Part shown: positions 53,514-62,725 of the stretch, piece by piece
How the letters are laid out: each line of letters opens with the position of its first letter
Numbering within the stretch: the first letter of the stretch is position 1
From: Cyclobacteriaceae bacterium
Lineage (GTDB): Bacteria > Bacteroidota > Bacteroidia > Cytophagales > Cyclobacteriaceae
Direction: 5' to 3'
DNA: 64,000 bases
Assembly: GCA_029858965.1 (NCBI GenBank)
Contig: JAOUDZ010000016.1
Coordinates: forward strand, 1 to 64,000
The notes under the pieces: generated by a model
What the model was told of the DNA's origin: nothing
Databases searched by the model: none
The model's input: only the letters and a program-made list of their open reading frames with translations
Translations under genes and position numbers: made by a program

Positions 53514-54650
53514 TTACTCGCTCAGCCTGAGTTTAGACAGCTGTTCCTGATCAAGTGCGGCCCTGGGCAAAACAAGACTTATTGTATTAACCGCAAAGTA
53601 AGCCTCAGATACATTAATCAGACCTTCAAATGGGCCAACATTCCCCCAGGAATTCTTCACCAAAAAAAATTTCTTGCCCCCTGCTGATCTTTTCAACCCA
53701 ACCAGATGCATGAGATGATCATCTTGAGTTGTTAGATTTTCATATAGCGCCTGCCTTGTGGCCTGGTCATACAGTTGCTCTTCATCGTCAGGATTACATC
53801 CTTTATCGAGAAATGAACCATCCCTCCAGAGCATAGCAAACCCATCCTGCTGCCGAAATAACTCATTGCTGACATCCGCATCCCACATCAGCGAGTATCC
53901 TCGCTGCAACGCCTGTTCGGTGAGTTTTATCATTTCATCCAACGGCAGGTTAAAGTAGTTTCCATTTAAGAAATTGTCCGGAACCTCCAATGCAAATGAA
54001 GTATAAAAGGGGTGGTGCGTAAAGGACGTTATTGTAACGTAATCTTTTGCGCTAAAGTGAAGCACTTCCGATGCAAACGTCTTTGGCGTGTATTGTTTCT
54101 CCTGAAATAGGAATACATCTGGCGGTTTTCCGAGATAATTATCCAATATGGTCCTGAATCCGGTCATCCAATCACCGGGAATTGGTCTCAGGTTCAGCAG
54201 GCTGTCCAGGTAAAGCTTTAGCCGACTATCCATTTTGGTATGATTGTGCAATTTCTGTCCCAAAAGCAAACCAGAATAAACACTTTCCGGCACTGCGCCA
54301 TAATTCTCCATTGCATATAGTACGTCATGGCCTAGTCCGCCCGGACCGAACTGCGCTGCACCCTGGCGTAGAATATAGTTCCTTGCCTTGTCCATATAGA
54401 TGCTCCGCACGGTAAACATTTCAGAAAGGTCGAGTGCGCCCAAACCGTTCTTCATTGTTTGCGACTCGATTAATGAAGTAACAGAAAAACTCCAACAGGT
54501 ACCTGAGTTCGCCTGGTTTTTGACAGGCGTATATACTGAACTTTTTATTAATGTAAGCTCATTGTTTTGCCCGTTTGGCTGCGCCAGACAAGCAGTATAA
54601 AATAAAATACCAATGAAGAAAACACTCAATATTTTAATACTGGAGACCAT
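53514..54650 (-). CDS. secreted C1-family (bleomycin hydrolase/PepC-like) cysteine peptidase
   Basis: A 378-residue papain-fold peptidase with an N-terminal export signal (IKILSVFFIGILFYTACLAQ; the TAC could also be a lipobox). The catalytic set is complete: Gln46 and Cys52 in VKNQANSGTCWSFS, His in HLMHLVGLK (about residue 313) and Asn in FLVKNSWGNVG (about 332). It is shorter than cytosolic PepC (about 450 residues) and has the aminopeptidase C/bleomycin hydrolase layout with YFNLPLDEMIKLTEQALQRG. An exported form suggests extracellular or periplasmic protein breakdown. It lies 22 bases after the lgt remnant's start and is followed in the same direction from the PQQ gene. Confidence 0.93.
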   Translation of the reverse strand: MVSSIKILSVFFIGILFYTACLAQPNGQNNELTLIKSSVYTPVKNQANSGTCWSFSVTSLIESQTMKNGLGALDLSEMFTVRSIYMDKARNYILRQGAAQFGPGGLGHDVLYAMENYGAVPESVYSGLLLGQKLHNHTKMDSRLKLYLDSLLNLRPIPGDWMTGFRTILDNYLGKPPDVFLFQEKQYTPKTFASEVLHFSAKDYVTITSFTHHPFYTSFALEVPDNFLNGNYFNLPLDEMIKLTEQALQRGYSLMWDADVSNELFRQQDGFAMLWRDGSFLDKGCNPDDEEQLYDQATRQALYENLTTQDDHLMHLVGLKRSAGGKKFFLVKNSWGNVGPFEGLINVSEAYFAVNTISLVLPRAALDQEQLSKLRLSE

Positions 54651-54656
54651 AGCGTG

Positions 54657-55823
54657 TCAGCCTTTGTACGAAATCCGATAAATGACATTCGCCCGATCGT
54701 CAGATACCAGCAATGAACCATCCGGCATCACCAAAACATCTACGGGCCTACCCCAAGCTTTTTGAGAATCAACATCTAACCAACCACTTGCAAAGACTTC
54801 ATGACCCGTTACTTTGTTGTCAATAATTCTTACAAGGCTTACATTATAACCACTTTTTTTCGAACGATCCCAGGAGCCGTGCTCCGCTACAAACAATTGG
54901 TTTTTATATATTCCGGGAAACATCCCCCCCGTATAGAACTTGAGCCCCAATGGCGCAACATGAGCTCCAAGCTTGTCGGCAGGTGGCGAGAAGTCAGCGC
55001 ATGGTCTTTTGTTGCCAAACTCGGGGTCCTTAATTGTACCTTCATGACAATATGGATAACCAAAATGCATACCGGCAACAGGAGCATAATTCAGCTCACA
55101 GGAAGGTATATCATCACCCATAGAATCCCTGCCGTTGTCTGTAAACCATAACTCCTCTGTGTCGGGGTGCCAGGTAAAACCTACTGAATTACGGATGCCA
55201 TTCGCAAAAACTTCCCGACCAGAACCATCTTTGTTCATTCTTGTAATACTGCCATAAATCTCGTCTTTTGGCTCGCAAATATTACAGGGGGCGCCAACCG
55301 GGACATATAACTTTCCGTCCGGACCAAAGGCAATATATTTCCAACCGTGGTGGGCTTCAGTAGGAAAATCATCATTCACAATTACAGGCGTGGGGGGATT
55401 ATCGAGCCTTGACTCTATTCCTATATATTTTGATACACGGCTTACCTCCGCTACGTATAAGTCCCCATCCCTAAAGGCCACGCCATTCGGCATATTCAAG
55501 CCCGATGCTACAACCCACTTTTTATCCGCCTTAAAATCACCATTGGTGTCCTTAAGGGCATACACCTTGTCTTTATCTTTATTCCCAACATAAAGTATCC
55601 CTGAAGGGCTCAGTGCCATTGACCGTGCATCTTGCACTTCTCCAAAAACATCAATTTTAAACCCAGCCGGGAGCCTAATAGTATTTAGCGGCAAAGTTTC
55701 AACATATTGCGTCAACGCTGGTTCGCTTTTGTCTTCCAGCGGGTTCGTATTTTCTGTTGTCCCTGAATTACCGCAGGCCAACAATGCAAATGAAAAAAGC
55801 GCGCAGGATTTTAGTGTCTTCAT
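54657..55823 (-). CDS. PQQ-type sugar/sorbosone dehydrogenase-like lipoprotein
   Basis: A 388-residue protein from ATG 55823, with lipobox ALLAC (Cys about 16). It has the GDH/sorbosone dehydrogenase beta-propeller signatures: IRLPAGFKIDVFGEVQDARS, MALSPSGILYVGNKDKDKVY, MPNGVAFRDGDLYVAEVSRV, KYIAFGPDGKLYVPVGAPCN, SVGFTWHPDTEELWFTDNGR, YAPVAGMHFGYPYCHEG and RPVDVLVMPDGSLLVSDDRA. Relatives oxidise aldoses using PQQ, although cofactor use by such lipoproteins is unproven. It is six bases upstream of the PepC-like gene and so co-transcribed with it. Confidence 0.93.
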   Translation of the reverse strand: MKTLKSCALFSFALLACGNSGTTENTNPLEDKSEPALTQYVETLPLNTIRLPAGFKIDVFGEVQDARSMALSPSGILYVGNKDKDKVYALKDTNGDFKADKKWVVASGLNMPNGVAFRDGDLYVAEVSRVSKYIGIESRLDNPPTPVIVNDDFPTEAHHGWKYIAFGPDGKLYVPVGAPCNICEPKDEIYGSITRMNKDGSGREVFANGIRNSVGFTWHPDTEELWFTDNGRDSMGDDIPSCELNYAPVAGMHFGYPYCHEGTIKDPEFGNKRPCADFSPPADKLGAHVAPLGLKFYTGGMFPGIYKNQLFVAEHGSWDRSKKSGYNVSLVRIIDNKVTGHEVFASGWLDVDSQKAWGRPVDVLVMPDGSLLVSDDRANVIYRISYKG

Positions 55824-56026
55824 CTTCAACTCGGTCTTTGATAGCCAAACTTGAATAAACAAGCTTATATGTGTGATTTGCGGACCTTGACGATAGGCTG
55901 GATTCCGCAAACACACCTTGAAAATTACCTCTTTTAACCGTAAGAAACAGAACGATTGTATGAGCGGTTACAGTACATTTTCAAAAAAGTTCGAAAATTA
56001 ACCCCCTGTTATAGCTCAAATCATGA

Positions 56027-56034
56027 TAATTTTG
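56027..56034 (+). promoter_or_regulatory. candidate -7 element immediately before the ABC-F gene
   Basis: TAATTTTG matches TAnnTTTG and ends four bases before the ATG at 56039. Transcription would begin about at the start codon, so the mRNA may be leaderless. No strong -33 element is visible. Confidence 0.35.
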
Positions 56035-56038
56035 CGGC

Positions 56039-57952
56039 ATGGTTTCAGTTTCAAATATTTCATATTTCATTGGAGGTCGCCCGCTGTATGAAAACGCAAG
56101 CATGTTTATCAAGCCGAAGGACAAAATCGGCCTTATTGGACTGAATGGAAGGGGTAAATCCACTTTACTTAAGATAATCAATGGCGAATTAAAGCTCGAC
56201 TCGGGTTCAATCAGCAAAAGCGGCGACTGTACCGTAGGATTTCTCAACCAGGATCTGCTGTCGTATCAAACCGAGGATTCTATTTTGACTGTCGCCATGG
56301 GTGCTTTCAAAGAAGTGGTCGAGATTGAACGTCAGATTGAGCATATAATTAAGAAACTCGAAACTCAGTATGCCGAAGACCTGGTAGAAAAACTGTCAAA
56401 ACTTCAGGAAAGTTATGACCACCTGGATGGCTATACCGTTCAATCAAAAGCAGAAGAAGTATTGGAAGGAATAGGCTTTGCCACTGCTGATCTACACCGC
56501 CCCTTAAAAGAGTTCTCAGGTGGATGGAGGATGCGGGTGATGCTTGCAAAGCTTCTTTTGGAAAAGCCCTCACTGCTCATGCTGGATGAGCCAACAAACC
56601 ATCTGGACTTGCCCTCTATTGAATGGGTGGAAAACTACCTGCGTAATTATGATGGAGCAGTGATTATCGTTTCACACGACAGGATATTTCTGGATAATGT
56701 GATTACTAAAACGGTAGATGTTACAATGCAACAACTGATCACTTACGAAGGTAACTTTAGCTTTTATTTGAAAGAGAAGGAATTACGCCAGGAAATTCAG
56801 CAGAATGCATATGAAAATCAGCAACAAAAGATAAAACAGACAGAACGATTCATTGAACGCTTCCGCGCCAAAGCCACTAAATCCAAACAAGTGCAGTCGC
56901 GCGTCAAAGCATTGGATCGTCTTGACCTCATTGAAGAGGTTGTGGACGATACTGCGGCCGTAAACTTCAAATTTAAATTTAATCAACAACCTGGTCGGTT
57001 CATTATTACACTCAAGCATGTATCGAAATCGTACGGATCGTTGGAGCTGTTGAAAGATACTTCTGTCTCTATTGAACGAGGCGATAAAATAGCGCTGATT
57101 GGTGCTAATGGAAAAGGCAAATCAACATTGCTCCGCATTATTTCTAACACAGAGCCAATAACGGGTGAGCGGACGATAGGCTACAATGTTATTCAAGCCT
57201 TTTTCGCCCAGCACCAATTGGAATCGCTTCATGTAGAAAATGAGGTTCTGGAGGAGCTCAAGCAAGCGGGATCTGGTAAAACAGAACAGGAATTAAGAAA
57301 CGTATTGGGATGTTTCCTGTTTTCGGATGAAGACGTTTTCAAGAAAATTAAGGTCTTATCAGGAGGTGAAAAATCACGCGTTGCATTAGCGAAAACATTG
57401 ATCTCTGATGCCAACTTTCTGTTGTTGGATGAACCAACCAACCACCTGGATTTTATTTCGGAAAATATCCTTATTCAGGCATTACAACAGTACAAAGGAA
57501 GCTTCGTTGTTGTATCGCACAATCGTCACTTTGTCTCCCAGATAGCGAACAAGATCTGGTACATTGAAGATAAGCAGATCAAAGAATACCCTGGAACCTT
57601 TGACGAGTATGAATATTGGAAAAAGAAGAATGAGTCGAATGAAAGTAAAACTGAAATCCCCAAGCGGCAGAAGAAGGCAGAAACCAAACCAAAACAGCAT
57701 CAACCTGCCGAGGAAGACAAAAGGCTGAAGACACTGGAAAAGGAATTAAAAAAAATAGAAGAAGAGATCAGCCAACTTGAAGAAACAAAAGCGACATTGG
57801 AAAATGAGATGACAAAACCTGAAGTCTTTGGCGATCCCCAAAGATCGAAAGAAGCGCAAGCATCCTTCAACCAAGTCGCGGATGACCTTGGCCAGGCAAA
57901 TGAAAAGTGGGAAGAAATTGTGTTGACTATTGATGAGATCAATGCGCAATAA
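56039..57952 (+). CDS. ABC-F family ATPase (Uup/EttA-like)
   Basis: A 637-residue soluble twin-ATPase without transmembrane domains. Domain 1 has Walker A GLNGRGKSTLLKII (about residues 34-47), a signature FSGGWRMRVMLAKLLL and Walker B LLMLDEPTNHLDLPS. Domain 2 has Walker A GANGKGKSTLLRII (about 353-366), LSGGEKSRVALAKTLI and LLLDEPTNHLDFIS. The Arg/Lys-rich linker lies between, and the C-terminus (about 530-637) is a charged coiled coil as in Uup. ABC-F proteins act on the ribosome or its rescue and, in some, give antibiotic resistance; no resistance type is indicated here. Confidence 0.96.
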   Translation: MVSVSNISYFIGGRPLYENASMFIKPKDKIGLIGLNGRGKSTLLKIINGELKLDSGSISKSGDCTVGFLNQDLLSYQTEDSILTVAMGAFKEVVEIERQIEHIIKKLETQYAEDLVEKLSKLQESYDHLDGYTVQSKAEEVLEGIGFATADLHRPLKEFSGGWRMRVMLAKLLLEKPSLLMLDEPTNHLDLPSIEWVENYLRNYDGAVIIVSHDRIFLDNVITKTVDVTMQQLITYEGNFSFYLKEKELRQEIQQNAYENQQQKIKQTERFIERFRAKATKSKQVQSRVKALDRLDLIEEVVDDTAAVNFKFKFNQQPGRFIITLKHVSKSYGSLELLKDTSVSIERGDKIALIGANGKGKSTLLRIISNTEPITGERTIGYNVIQAFFAQHQLESLHVENEVLEELKQAGSGKTEQELRNVLGCFLFSDEDVFKKIKVLSGGEKSRVALAKTLISDANFLLLDEPTNHLDFISENILIQALQQYKGSFVVVSHNRHFVSQIANKIWYIEDKQIKEYPGTFDEYEYWKKKNESNESKTEIPKRQKKAETKPKQHQPAEEDKRLKTLEKELKKIEEEISQLEETKATLENEMTKPEVFGDPQRSKEAQASFNQVADDLGQANEKWEEIVLTIDEINAQ

Positions 57953-57996
57953 CTGCTCTCCCCTGCTCCCAAATTCCCGTTACCTGATTCATTAAG

Positions 57997-59337
57997 TTAA
58001 TTGTTTTGAATTTCGATGTGACTTAGTAATTTAATATTCGCCGGGTCGGAATAATCATATTGAAATAGTCCGTCTTCTCCAATCATCATCAATATATTGT
58101 TAAATGGAATAACATCCGTGGCGTTTATTTCCTTGTAGTGAACGAGCAAATGCTCGCTAATTGTATTTATGTCCGAGATGTCGAATGCTTTAAGGCCATC
58201 ACTGCCATCACAAATAAATAACGTCTGATTATCAATGCCAAGACCGTGGGGATTAGTCATCGGATAAGTCCGCAATAACTTAGGTGAGGTGAGATCTTCG
58301 ATGTCAATCACTTCGAGTTGGTTGGTAAATCCCTGACAGCTGTTTCCTGATCGTAGTGTTACATATGCATAGTTGCCGTCTACGACCACGGGATCGCAGC
58401 TACGGATATGTTCGTAGGTACTTACTTTGGTCGGGGATTCAGGTACAGTGATATCCAGGATATGCATGCCGCTGCTTGACCCGATAAAGAGATTGTCATG
58501 ATGTGGAAAAATAGTCTCAATATCCCAGGCAATAAAATCTCTCTGCTTCGCAACAGGATTGCGTTCAGCACTTACATCCACTGTCTGCAAATCTCCACCA
58601 TCCAGCAGATAAAGGTGATCATCACTTAAAGTAAATCTAGCCAAAGAACCGCCCACCCCAGGGCCAGAGCCGGTCCCTGGAGCGATGGCGGCCTTTGTGC
58701 TAAATGCTGAAGCCAAATCACTTCTTATCGCTATACCCCCTTCATACAGTATGCCACCCCATGGCTGAATGTACCCTTCACAATCAGATTCTGCCACGTA
58801 TACATTCTTCTTTTCAGCCCAGTCTGTAATGACACAGCAGTTTACATCGGCAGAAAATCCTAATGAGTTGTAGTTCATGAAGATTCCTTCCAGCCGTCCA
58901 ACCTCCTGAATCGTATTGATGTCTGTAATATCAAAAGCCACGAGGTCAACATAGCTATCTGCATACAGCGTAGTACCTTTTATGGCCAAATCATAATTCC
59001 CCGGAACTTTAAGGAACTTTAACGGCGTGGGATTTGCCGGATTGCTATTATCGATGATGTGGATACCTTCACCCGGTTCATTCAAAAACAGTATACCATC
59101 TTTATAATATATTTTGCCTACACCTTTGATCGGCTGCGGAACTACCAAACTGATACTGGCCCGAATTTCCTCAACAGTTGTATAAACAGGCTCATAATAC
59201 GTGTATTCGTTGGTTACTTCACATGTATCAGAACATCCTTCGAGCAGAACGCTCATCCCCAATAATGCACCTAAGAAAAGCAGTGCATACAACAAAACAT
59301 ATATCCTCTTCTGCAGTTTGTTTTCGAGTGTTTCCAT
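57997..59337 (-). CDS. LVIVD-repeat lipoprotein
   Basis: A 446-residue lipoprotein; a start at ATG 59337 gives a signal peptide with lipobox LLEGC (Cys about 35). The rest is built of LVIVD-type beta-propeller blades: EGIHIIDNSNPANPTPLKFL, VPGNYDLAIKGTTLYADSYV, DLVAFDITDINTIQEVGRLE, SSGMHILDITVPESPTKVST, GNYAYVTLRSGNSCQG and LEVIDIEDLTSPKLLRTYPM. Such proteins are common at the Bacteroidota surface and may bind ligands or other proteins. It is the last gene of the sigma-factor operon, 57 bases after the hybrid barrel gene. Confidence 0.92.
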   Translation of the reverse strand: METLENKLQKRIYVLLYALLFLGALLGMSVLLEGCSDTCEVTNEYTYYEPVYTTVEEIRASISLVVPQPIKGVGKIYYKDGILFLNEPGEGIHIIDNSNPANPTPLKFLKVPGNYDLAIKGTTLYADSYVDLVAFDITDINTIQEVGRLEGIFMNYNSLGFSADVNCCVITDWAEKKNVYVAESDCEGYIQPWGGILYEGGIAIRSDLASAFSTKAAIAPGTGSGPGVGGSLARFTLSDDHLYLLDGGDLQTVDVSAERNPVAKQRDFIAWDIETIFPHHDNLFIGSSSGMHILDITVPESPTKVSTYEHIRSCDPVVVDGNYAYVTLRSGNSCQGFTNQLEVIDIEDLTSPKLLRTYPMTNPHGLGIDNQTLFICDGSDGLKAFDISDINTISEHLLVHYKEINATDVIPFNNILMMIGEDGLFQYDYSDPANIKLLSHIEIQNN

Positions 59338-59394
59338 ATTAAGGTGAGTTGTTTGATCTGATAGACACAGACCCAATCAAAAAGGTTGGAAGGA

Positions 59395-60840
59395 TTAGTG
59401 AAAAATATAACGGAACCTCAGGCCAACATCAAATGTAAGCGGAGTAGATTGGATGCCTATGTCAGTCTTATATACTGAGTTAAGCGGGTAGCGTAAACCA
59501 GGATTTAGCGCAACACGATAATGCTGGCCAAACCGATAACTTAATTCAGTTCCCATTAATCCACTAAAATTAACTGCACGATAAGGAGAATCAGCCCCAC
59601 TCCCCTGGGTTGTCTTTTCTAAACTCCCACCTTCAGGGGTTATTGTATTTTGCAAAAACAAATCCGTAGATACGCCTGCATTGAGCTGCAGGCTGAATTT
59701 CTTGTTCAAAATAAGATAGCCTGCCTGTACCGGCAGACTGAAAAATTGTACACTATTATTTACGGAATAGGGAAATGTCGGCGCCAATCTCCCTGATGCG
59801 TTGTAATCGGCAGATTGTAATTTGTCTAATTCATTTATTGACTCTGCCTTTAGGGTTCCGAAATTATTATCCCCTACCACATTTGTCGCGATATAGTCAG
59901 AAGATTGGGTGAGGTAATTAACACCACCCTGTAAAATCCATCGGCTGGATAGTTTAGCACCAACAGTAATACCAAAAGAATACGCGACGCCGGATGCCTT
60001 TGCCTGTTTATCGGGTACGGTACTACTATTGTTGGCGTAAAGGCTGTTTGCCGCGGACGAAGACACGCTCGAATTTACTGAGCTGAAGCCTCCGGCAGCA
60101 AAACCCACAGAAGTCCAGATTCGCTCAGCTCTATCTTCGGCCTCTCTTTTGTCAAGGGCCGCATATTCCATTTCCTCTTGCGCAAGTTGCGCTAGCAAGA
60201 GCGCTCCGGGATCTGGTTCTTCCTCATCAAACAACGGTTCATCATCTTTCAGGGTATACAATTCCGGAAGTTTCCTCACCAAAGGGTTAGCGCCTGACGC
60301 CTCTGAAAACGAAATTATAGGAGATCGTGCAAGATACGGCTCTGATGGTATCACCAATATGTTCTGCAAGGCAAATGCAGAAACATGATGACCATTTGAC
60401 CCACTCGTCTGTCCCTTCTGCGGCTCCACTGGCTGTCCTGTGCTACTTTCTGCGCTGGCCAACCCGTGATCAGGACGTTCTCCTGCGCGCTGGCCAGCAT
60501 TGTCCTGTAAATCCTCTCTGGCACGGCCTGCACCTACCGGATCTGCATCGGCAGCATCTCCGGCAAGTCCACTTATTGCATTATCAGTATTAGAAAGAAC
60601 ATAAGGCGTGTCCTGGTTCCTTATTGAATAGTAGCCAATTCCAGCAACACCCAATGCGAATAGTAATGAGGCAGCAGCGAGCATTTTATAAAACAGGAGA
60701 CTGCGCCTGGTCCTGCTCCCCTCTGATTTTTCCAAATCGAGTTCAATGTTTGTCCAAACGCCATCGGATGGATTTACCTCCGCTCCGTCAAACGCGGCCT
60801 TACATGAATCTTCAAATTTTCGACTCTCCATATCGGTCAT
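59395..60840 (-). CDS. hybrid protein: anti-sigma-like N-terminus, membrane helix and outer-membrane barrel-like C-terminus
   Basis: A 481-residue protein overlapping the ECF sigma gene by 29 bases (20 if ATG 60831 is used). Residues 1-49 are cytoplasmic and acidic (FEDSCKAAFDGAEVNPSDGV, WTNIELDLEK), of the type seen in Bacteroidota anti-sigma proteins. A single helix spans about 50-71 (FYKMLAAASLLFALGVAGIG). A long Pro/Glu-rich periplasmic segment follows to about 230. The C-terminal 250 residues show beta-barrel strands (YSFGITVGAKLSSRWILQGG, VNYLTQSSDY, FFSLPVQAGYLILNKKFSLQ, LNAGVSTDLFLQ, FDVGLRFRYIF). How a barrel works behind an inner-membrane helix is unclear; perhaps it reports on envelope state. 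Confidence 0.88.
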   Translation of the reverse strand: MTDMESRKFEDSCKAAFDGAEVNPSDGVWTNIELDLEKSEGSRTRRSLLFYKMLAAASLLFALGVAGIGYYSIRNQDTPYVLSNTDNAISGLAGDAADADPVGAGRAREDLQDNAGQRAGERPDHGLASAESSTGQPVEPQKGQTSGSNGHHVSAFALQNILVIPSEPYLARSPIISFSEASGANPLVRKLPELYTLKDDEPLFDEEEPDPGALLLAQLAQEEMEYAALDKREAEDRAERIWTSVGFAAGGFSSVNSSVSSSAANSLYANNSSTVPDKQAKASGVAYSFGITVGAKLSSRWILQGGVNYLTQSSDYIATNVVGDNNFGTLKAESINELDKLQSADYNASGRLAPTFPYSVNNSVQFFSLPVQAGYLILNKKFSLQLNAGVSTDLFLQNTITPEGGSLEKTTQGSGADSPYRAVNFSGLMGTELSYRFGQHYRVALNPGLRYPLNSVYKTDIGIQSTPLTFDVGLRFRYIFH

Positions 60841-61369
60841 AATACTTTGATTCTTTTACCAGTTTTGCTTGCAAGAGACTTTTGGCCCTTGCAAACTGTG
60901 ACTTTGATGTACCTTCCGAAATACCCAGCAGCTCAGCGATTTCTTTATGTCCATACCCTTCAATCGCAAAGAGATTGAATACAATCTGACATCCCTGTGG
61001 CAATGCCTGGATCATCTCCAGCAATTCATTAAAGTTAATTCCGGACAAACTTAGTTCTTGGTCGGGCAGGATAATCTGTGTTACATCCACCATAGGATAG
61101 AGATACATTTTCTTGCGTTGCACGTTGAGCGCAGTGTTTACCATTATGCGGGTAATCCAGGTGTCAAGTTTAGCTTCCTGACGAAAATTCTTAATACCTT
61201 GAAAAACTTTTACAAAACCTTCTTGCAGGATGTCTTCCGCTTCGGCAGTGGTTTTGGAATAACGCAAACAGACCACCAGCATCTTGCGACAATAATGGTC
61301 ATACAAAGCTTTTTGAGAAGCCCTGTTGCCTTTGCAGCATCCTTCAATAAGCTCGCTTTCGTTGAGCAT
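60812..61369 (-). CDS. ECF-type RNA polymerase sigma factor
   Basis: A 185-residue sigma-70 family factor of the extracytoplasmic type. ATG 61369 is preferred over an upstream GTG. Region 2 is NRASQKALYDHYCRKMLVVC, YSKTTAEAEDILQEGFVKVF, then FRQEAKLDTWITRIMVNTAL; region 4 is IQALPQGCQIVFNLFAIEGY and GHKEIAELLGISEGTSKSQF, AKSLLQAKL. It resembles the RpoE-like group of Bacteroidota that controls envelope genes. Its stop lies inside the next gene, the presumed anti-sigma protein, so both are made in step. The promoter region is shared with the divergent T9SS plug gene. Confidence 0.95.
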   Translation of the reverse strand: MLNESELIEGCCKGNRASQKALYDHYCRKMLVVCLRYSKTTAEAEDILQEGFVKVFQGIKNFRQEAKLDTWITRIMVNTALNVQRKKMYLYPMVDVTQIILPDQELSLSGINFNELLEMIQALPQGCQIVFNLFAIEGYGHKEIAELLGISEGTSKSQFARAKSLLQAKLVKESKYYDRYGESKI

Positions 61370-61450
61370 GTATCCGATTATCGGGCCGTTTTGTACTTTA
61401 GACACTGGCTATAACGGAAAAGTTGGAAATGATGATAACTTTGGCGGCTT

Positions 61451-62725
61451 ATGAAGTCTAGTTACCTAATCCTGGTTTGTATCGGAATAGCTTCCTGCAC
61501 ACCACTGCCACAAAGTTCGCTTAATTCCGATGGTAATCCTAAGGTGCTCATGCTGAAGGACTTCGCGTACGAGCCCCAAATTAGAACGATCCAACTTTCC
61601 CCTGATGGATCGCCAATGGCTCCCGCCGTTACGCGCCTGGGAGAGTGGAATTTACTGCTTCAATTTGATGACCTCAGGAGTGACCGTGATACATATTACG
61701 CAAGAGTTTTGCACTGCAATTATGACTGGACGAGGTCCTCGCTTCAGGATCTGGATTACATGTCTATATACAATGAATTCCCCATAAACAATACCGAGTA
61801 TTCTATTGATACGCATATACCCTATGTACACTACTGGATGCCCCTCCCGCCAGTCAAACTTCCTGGCAACTACGTGCTGGTGGTATACCGTGGAACTAAC
61901 AAAGATGACATCGTACTTAGCAGAAGATTCATCGTTTATGAAACACTTCTTAGTTTTACAAATGACGGTAATCTCATAGGCCCCGGGAGCATAGCAAACA
62001 TTAACCAGCAACTCAATTTCACGATTAATTATAATAATGTGAATATTGTCAACCCCATGTTGGACGTACATGTCAGCATACGTCAGAATCAGCGTTGGGA
62101 CAACATGTCGAATGACGTTAGACCTAGTTTTGTACGAGAGATCGAAAAAGAACTGGAGTATCGGTTCTTTGACGAGACAAAGATGTTCCGTGGCGGAAAT
62201 GAATTTCGGTTCTTTGACCTCCGATCCCTGAATAATCCCGGAAGAAATGTGGACTATGTTGCCAAAGCCCAAAAGCCTTACGAGGTTTTTATTGCAAAAG
62301 ATAAAACCCGGGAAGGAGAATCTTATTCCCAATACAATGATCTGAATGGAGCCTTCATCATTGACAATTACGATTACAGAGACCTTGCCTTCACGAATTA
62401 CGCCTATGTAACCTTCTCCCTGGAAACCCCTCCCGTTGATGGAGACGTCTATGTTACAGGAGGCTTCAGCTATTGGAACCTTGCTAATGAAAATAAAATG
62501 AGTTATGATTCAGTGCAAGGCTTGTATACCAGCCGCATACTACTGAAACAAGGGTGGTATGATTATCAGTATCTCGTTAAGTCCCAAAAGGTGCCACCTT
62601 ATCACTTTGAAGGCAGTCACTTCGAAACTGAAAACTATTATGAAATCTTTGTTTACAACAGGCCTTTTCAGCCCCAGGCCGATCTATTAATTGGCTATTT
62701 GCGTCTTGAAAAGAATCCGCGCTAG
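61451..62725 (+). CDS. type IX secretion system plug protein (DUF5103)
   Basis: A 424-residue predicted lipoprotein (IGIASC lipobox, Cys about 16). Family signatures are MLKDFAYEPQIRTIQLSPDG, LLLQFDDLRSDRDTYYARVL, HCNYDWTRSSLQDLDYMSIY, NEFPINNTEYSIDTHIPYVH and YWMPLPPVKLPGNYVLVVYR, then GNEFRFFDLRSLNNPGRNVD and VYVTGGFSYWNLANENKM. In Flavobacterium the Plug protein occupies the SprA translocon and keeps it closed when empty. Its presence fits the four T9SS cargo genes in this window. It is divergent from the ECF sigma operon and converges on cas6 with the two stops inside one CTAG. Confidence 0.92.
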   Translation: MKSSYLILVCIGIASCTPLPQSSLNSDGNPKVLMLKDFAYEPQIRTIQLSPDGSPMAPAVTRLGEWNLLLQFDDLRSDRDTYYARVLHCNYDWTRSSLQDLDYMSIYNEFPINNTEYSIDTHIPYVHYWMPLPPVKLPGNYVLVVYRGTNKDDIVLSRRFIVYETLLSFTNDGNLIGPGSIANINQQLNFTINYNNVNIVNPMLDVHVSIRQNQRWDNMSNDVRPSFVREIEKELEYRFFDETKMFRGGNEFRFFDLRSLNNPGRNVDYVAKAQKPYEVFIAKDKTREGESYSQYNDLNGAFIIDNYDYRDLAFTNYAYVTFSLETPPVDGDVYVTGGFSYWNLANENKMSYDSVQGLYTSRILLKQGWYDYQYLVKSQKVPPYHFEGSHFETENYYEIFVYNRPFQPQADLLIGYLRLEKNPR

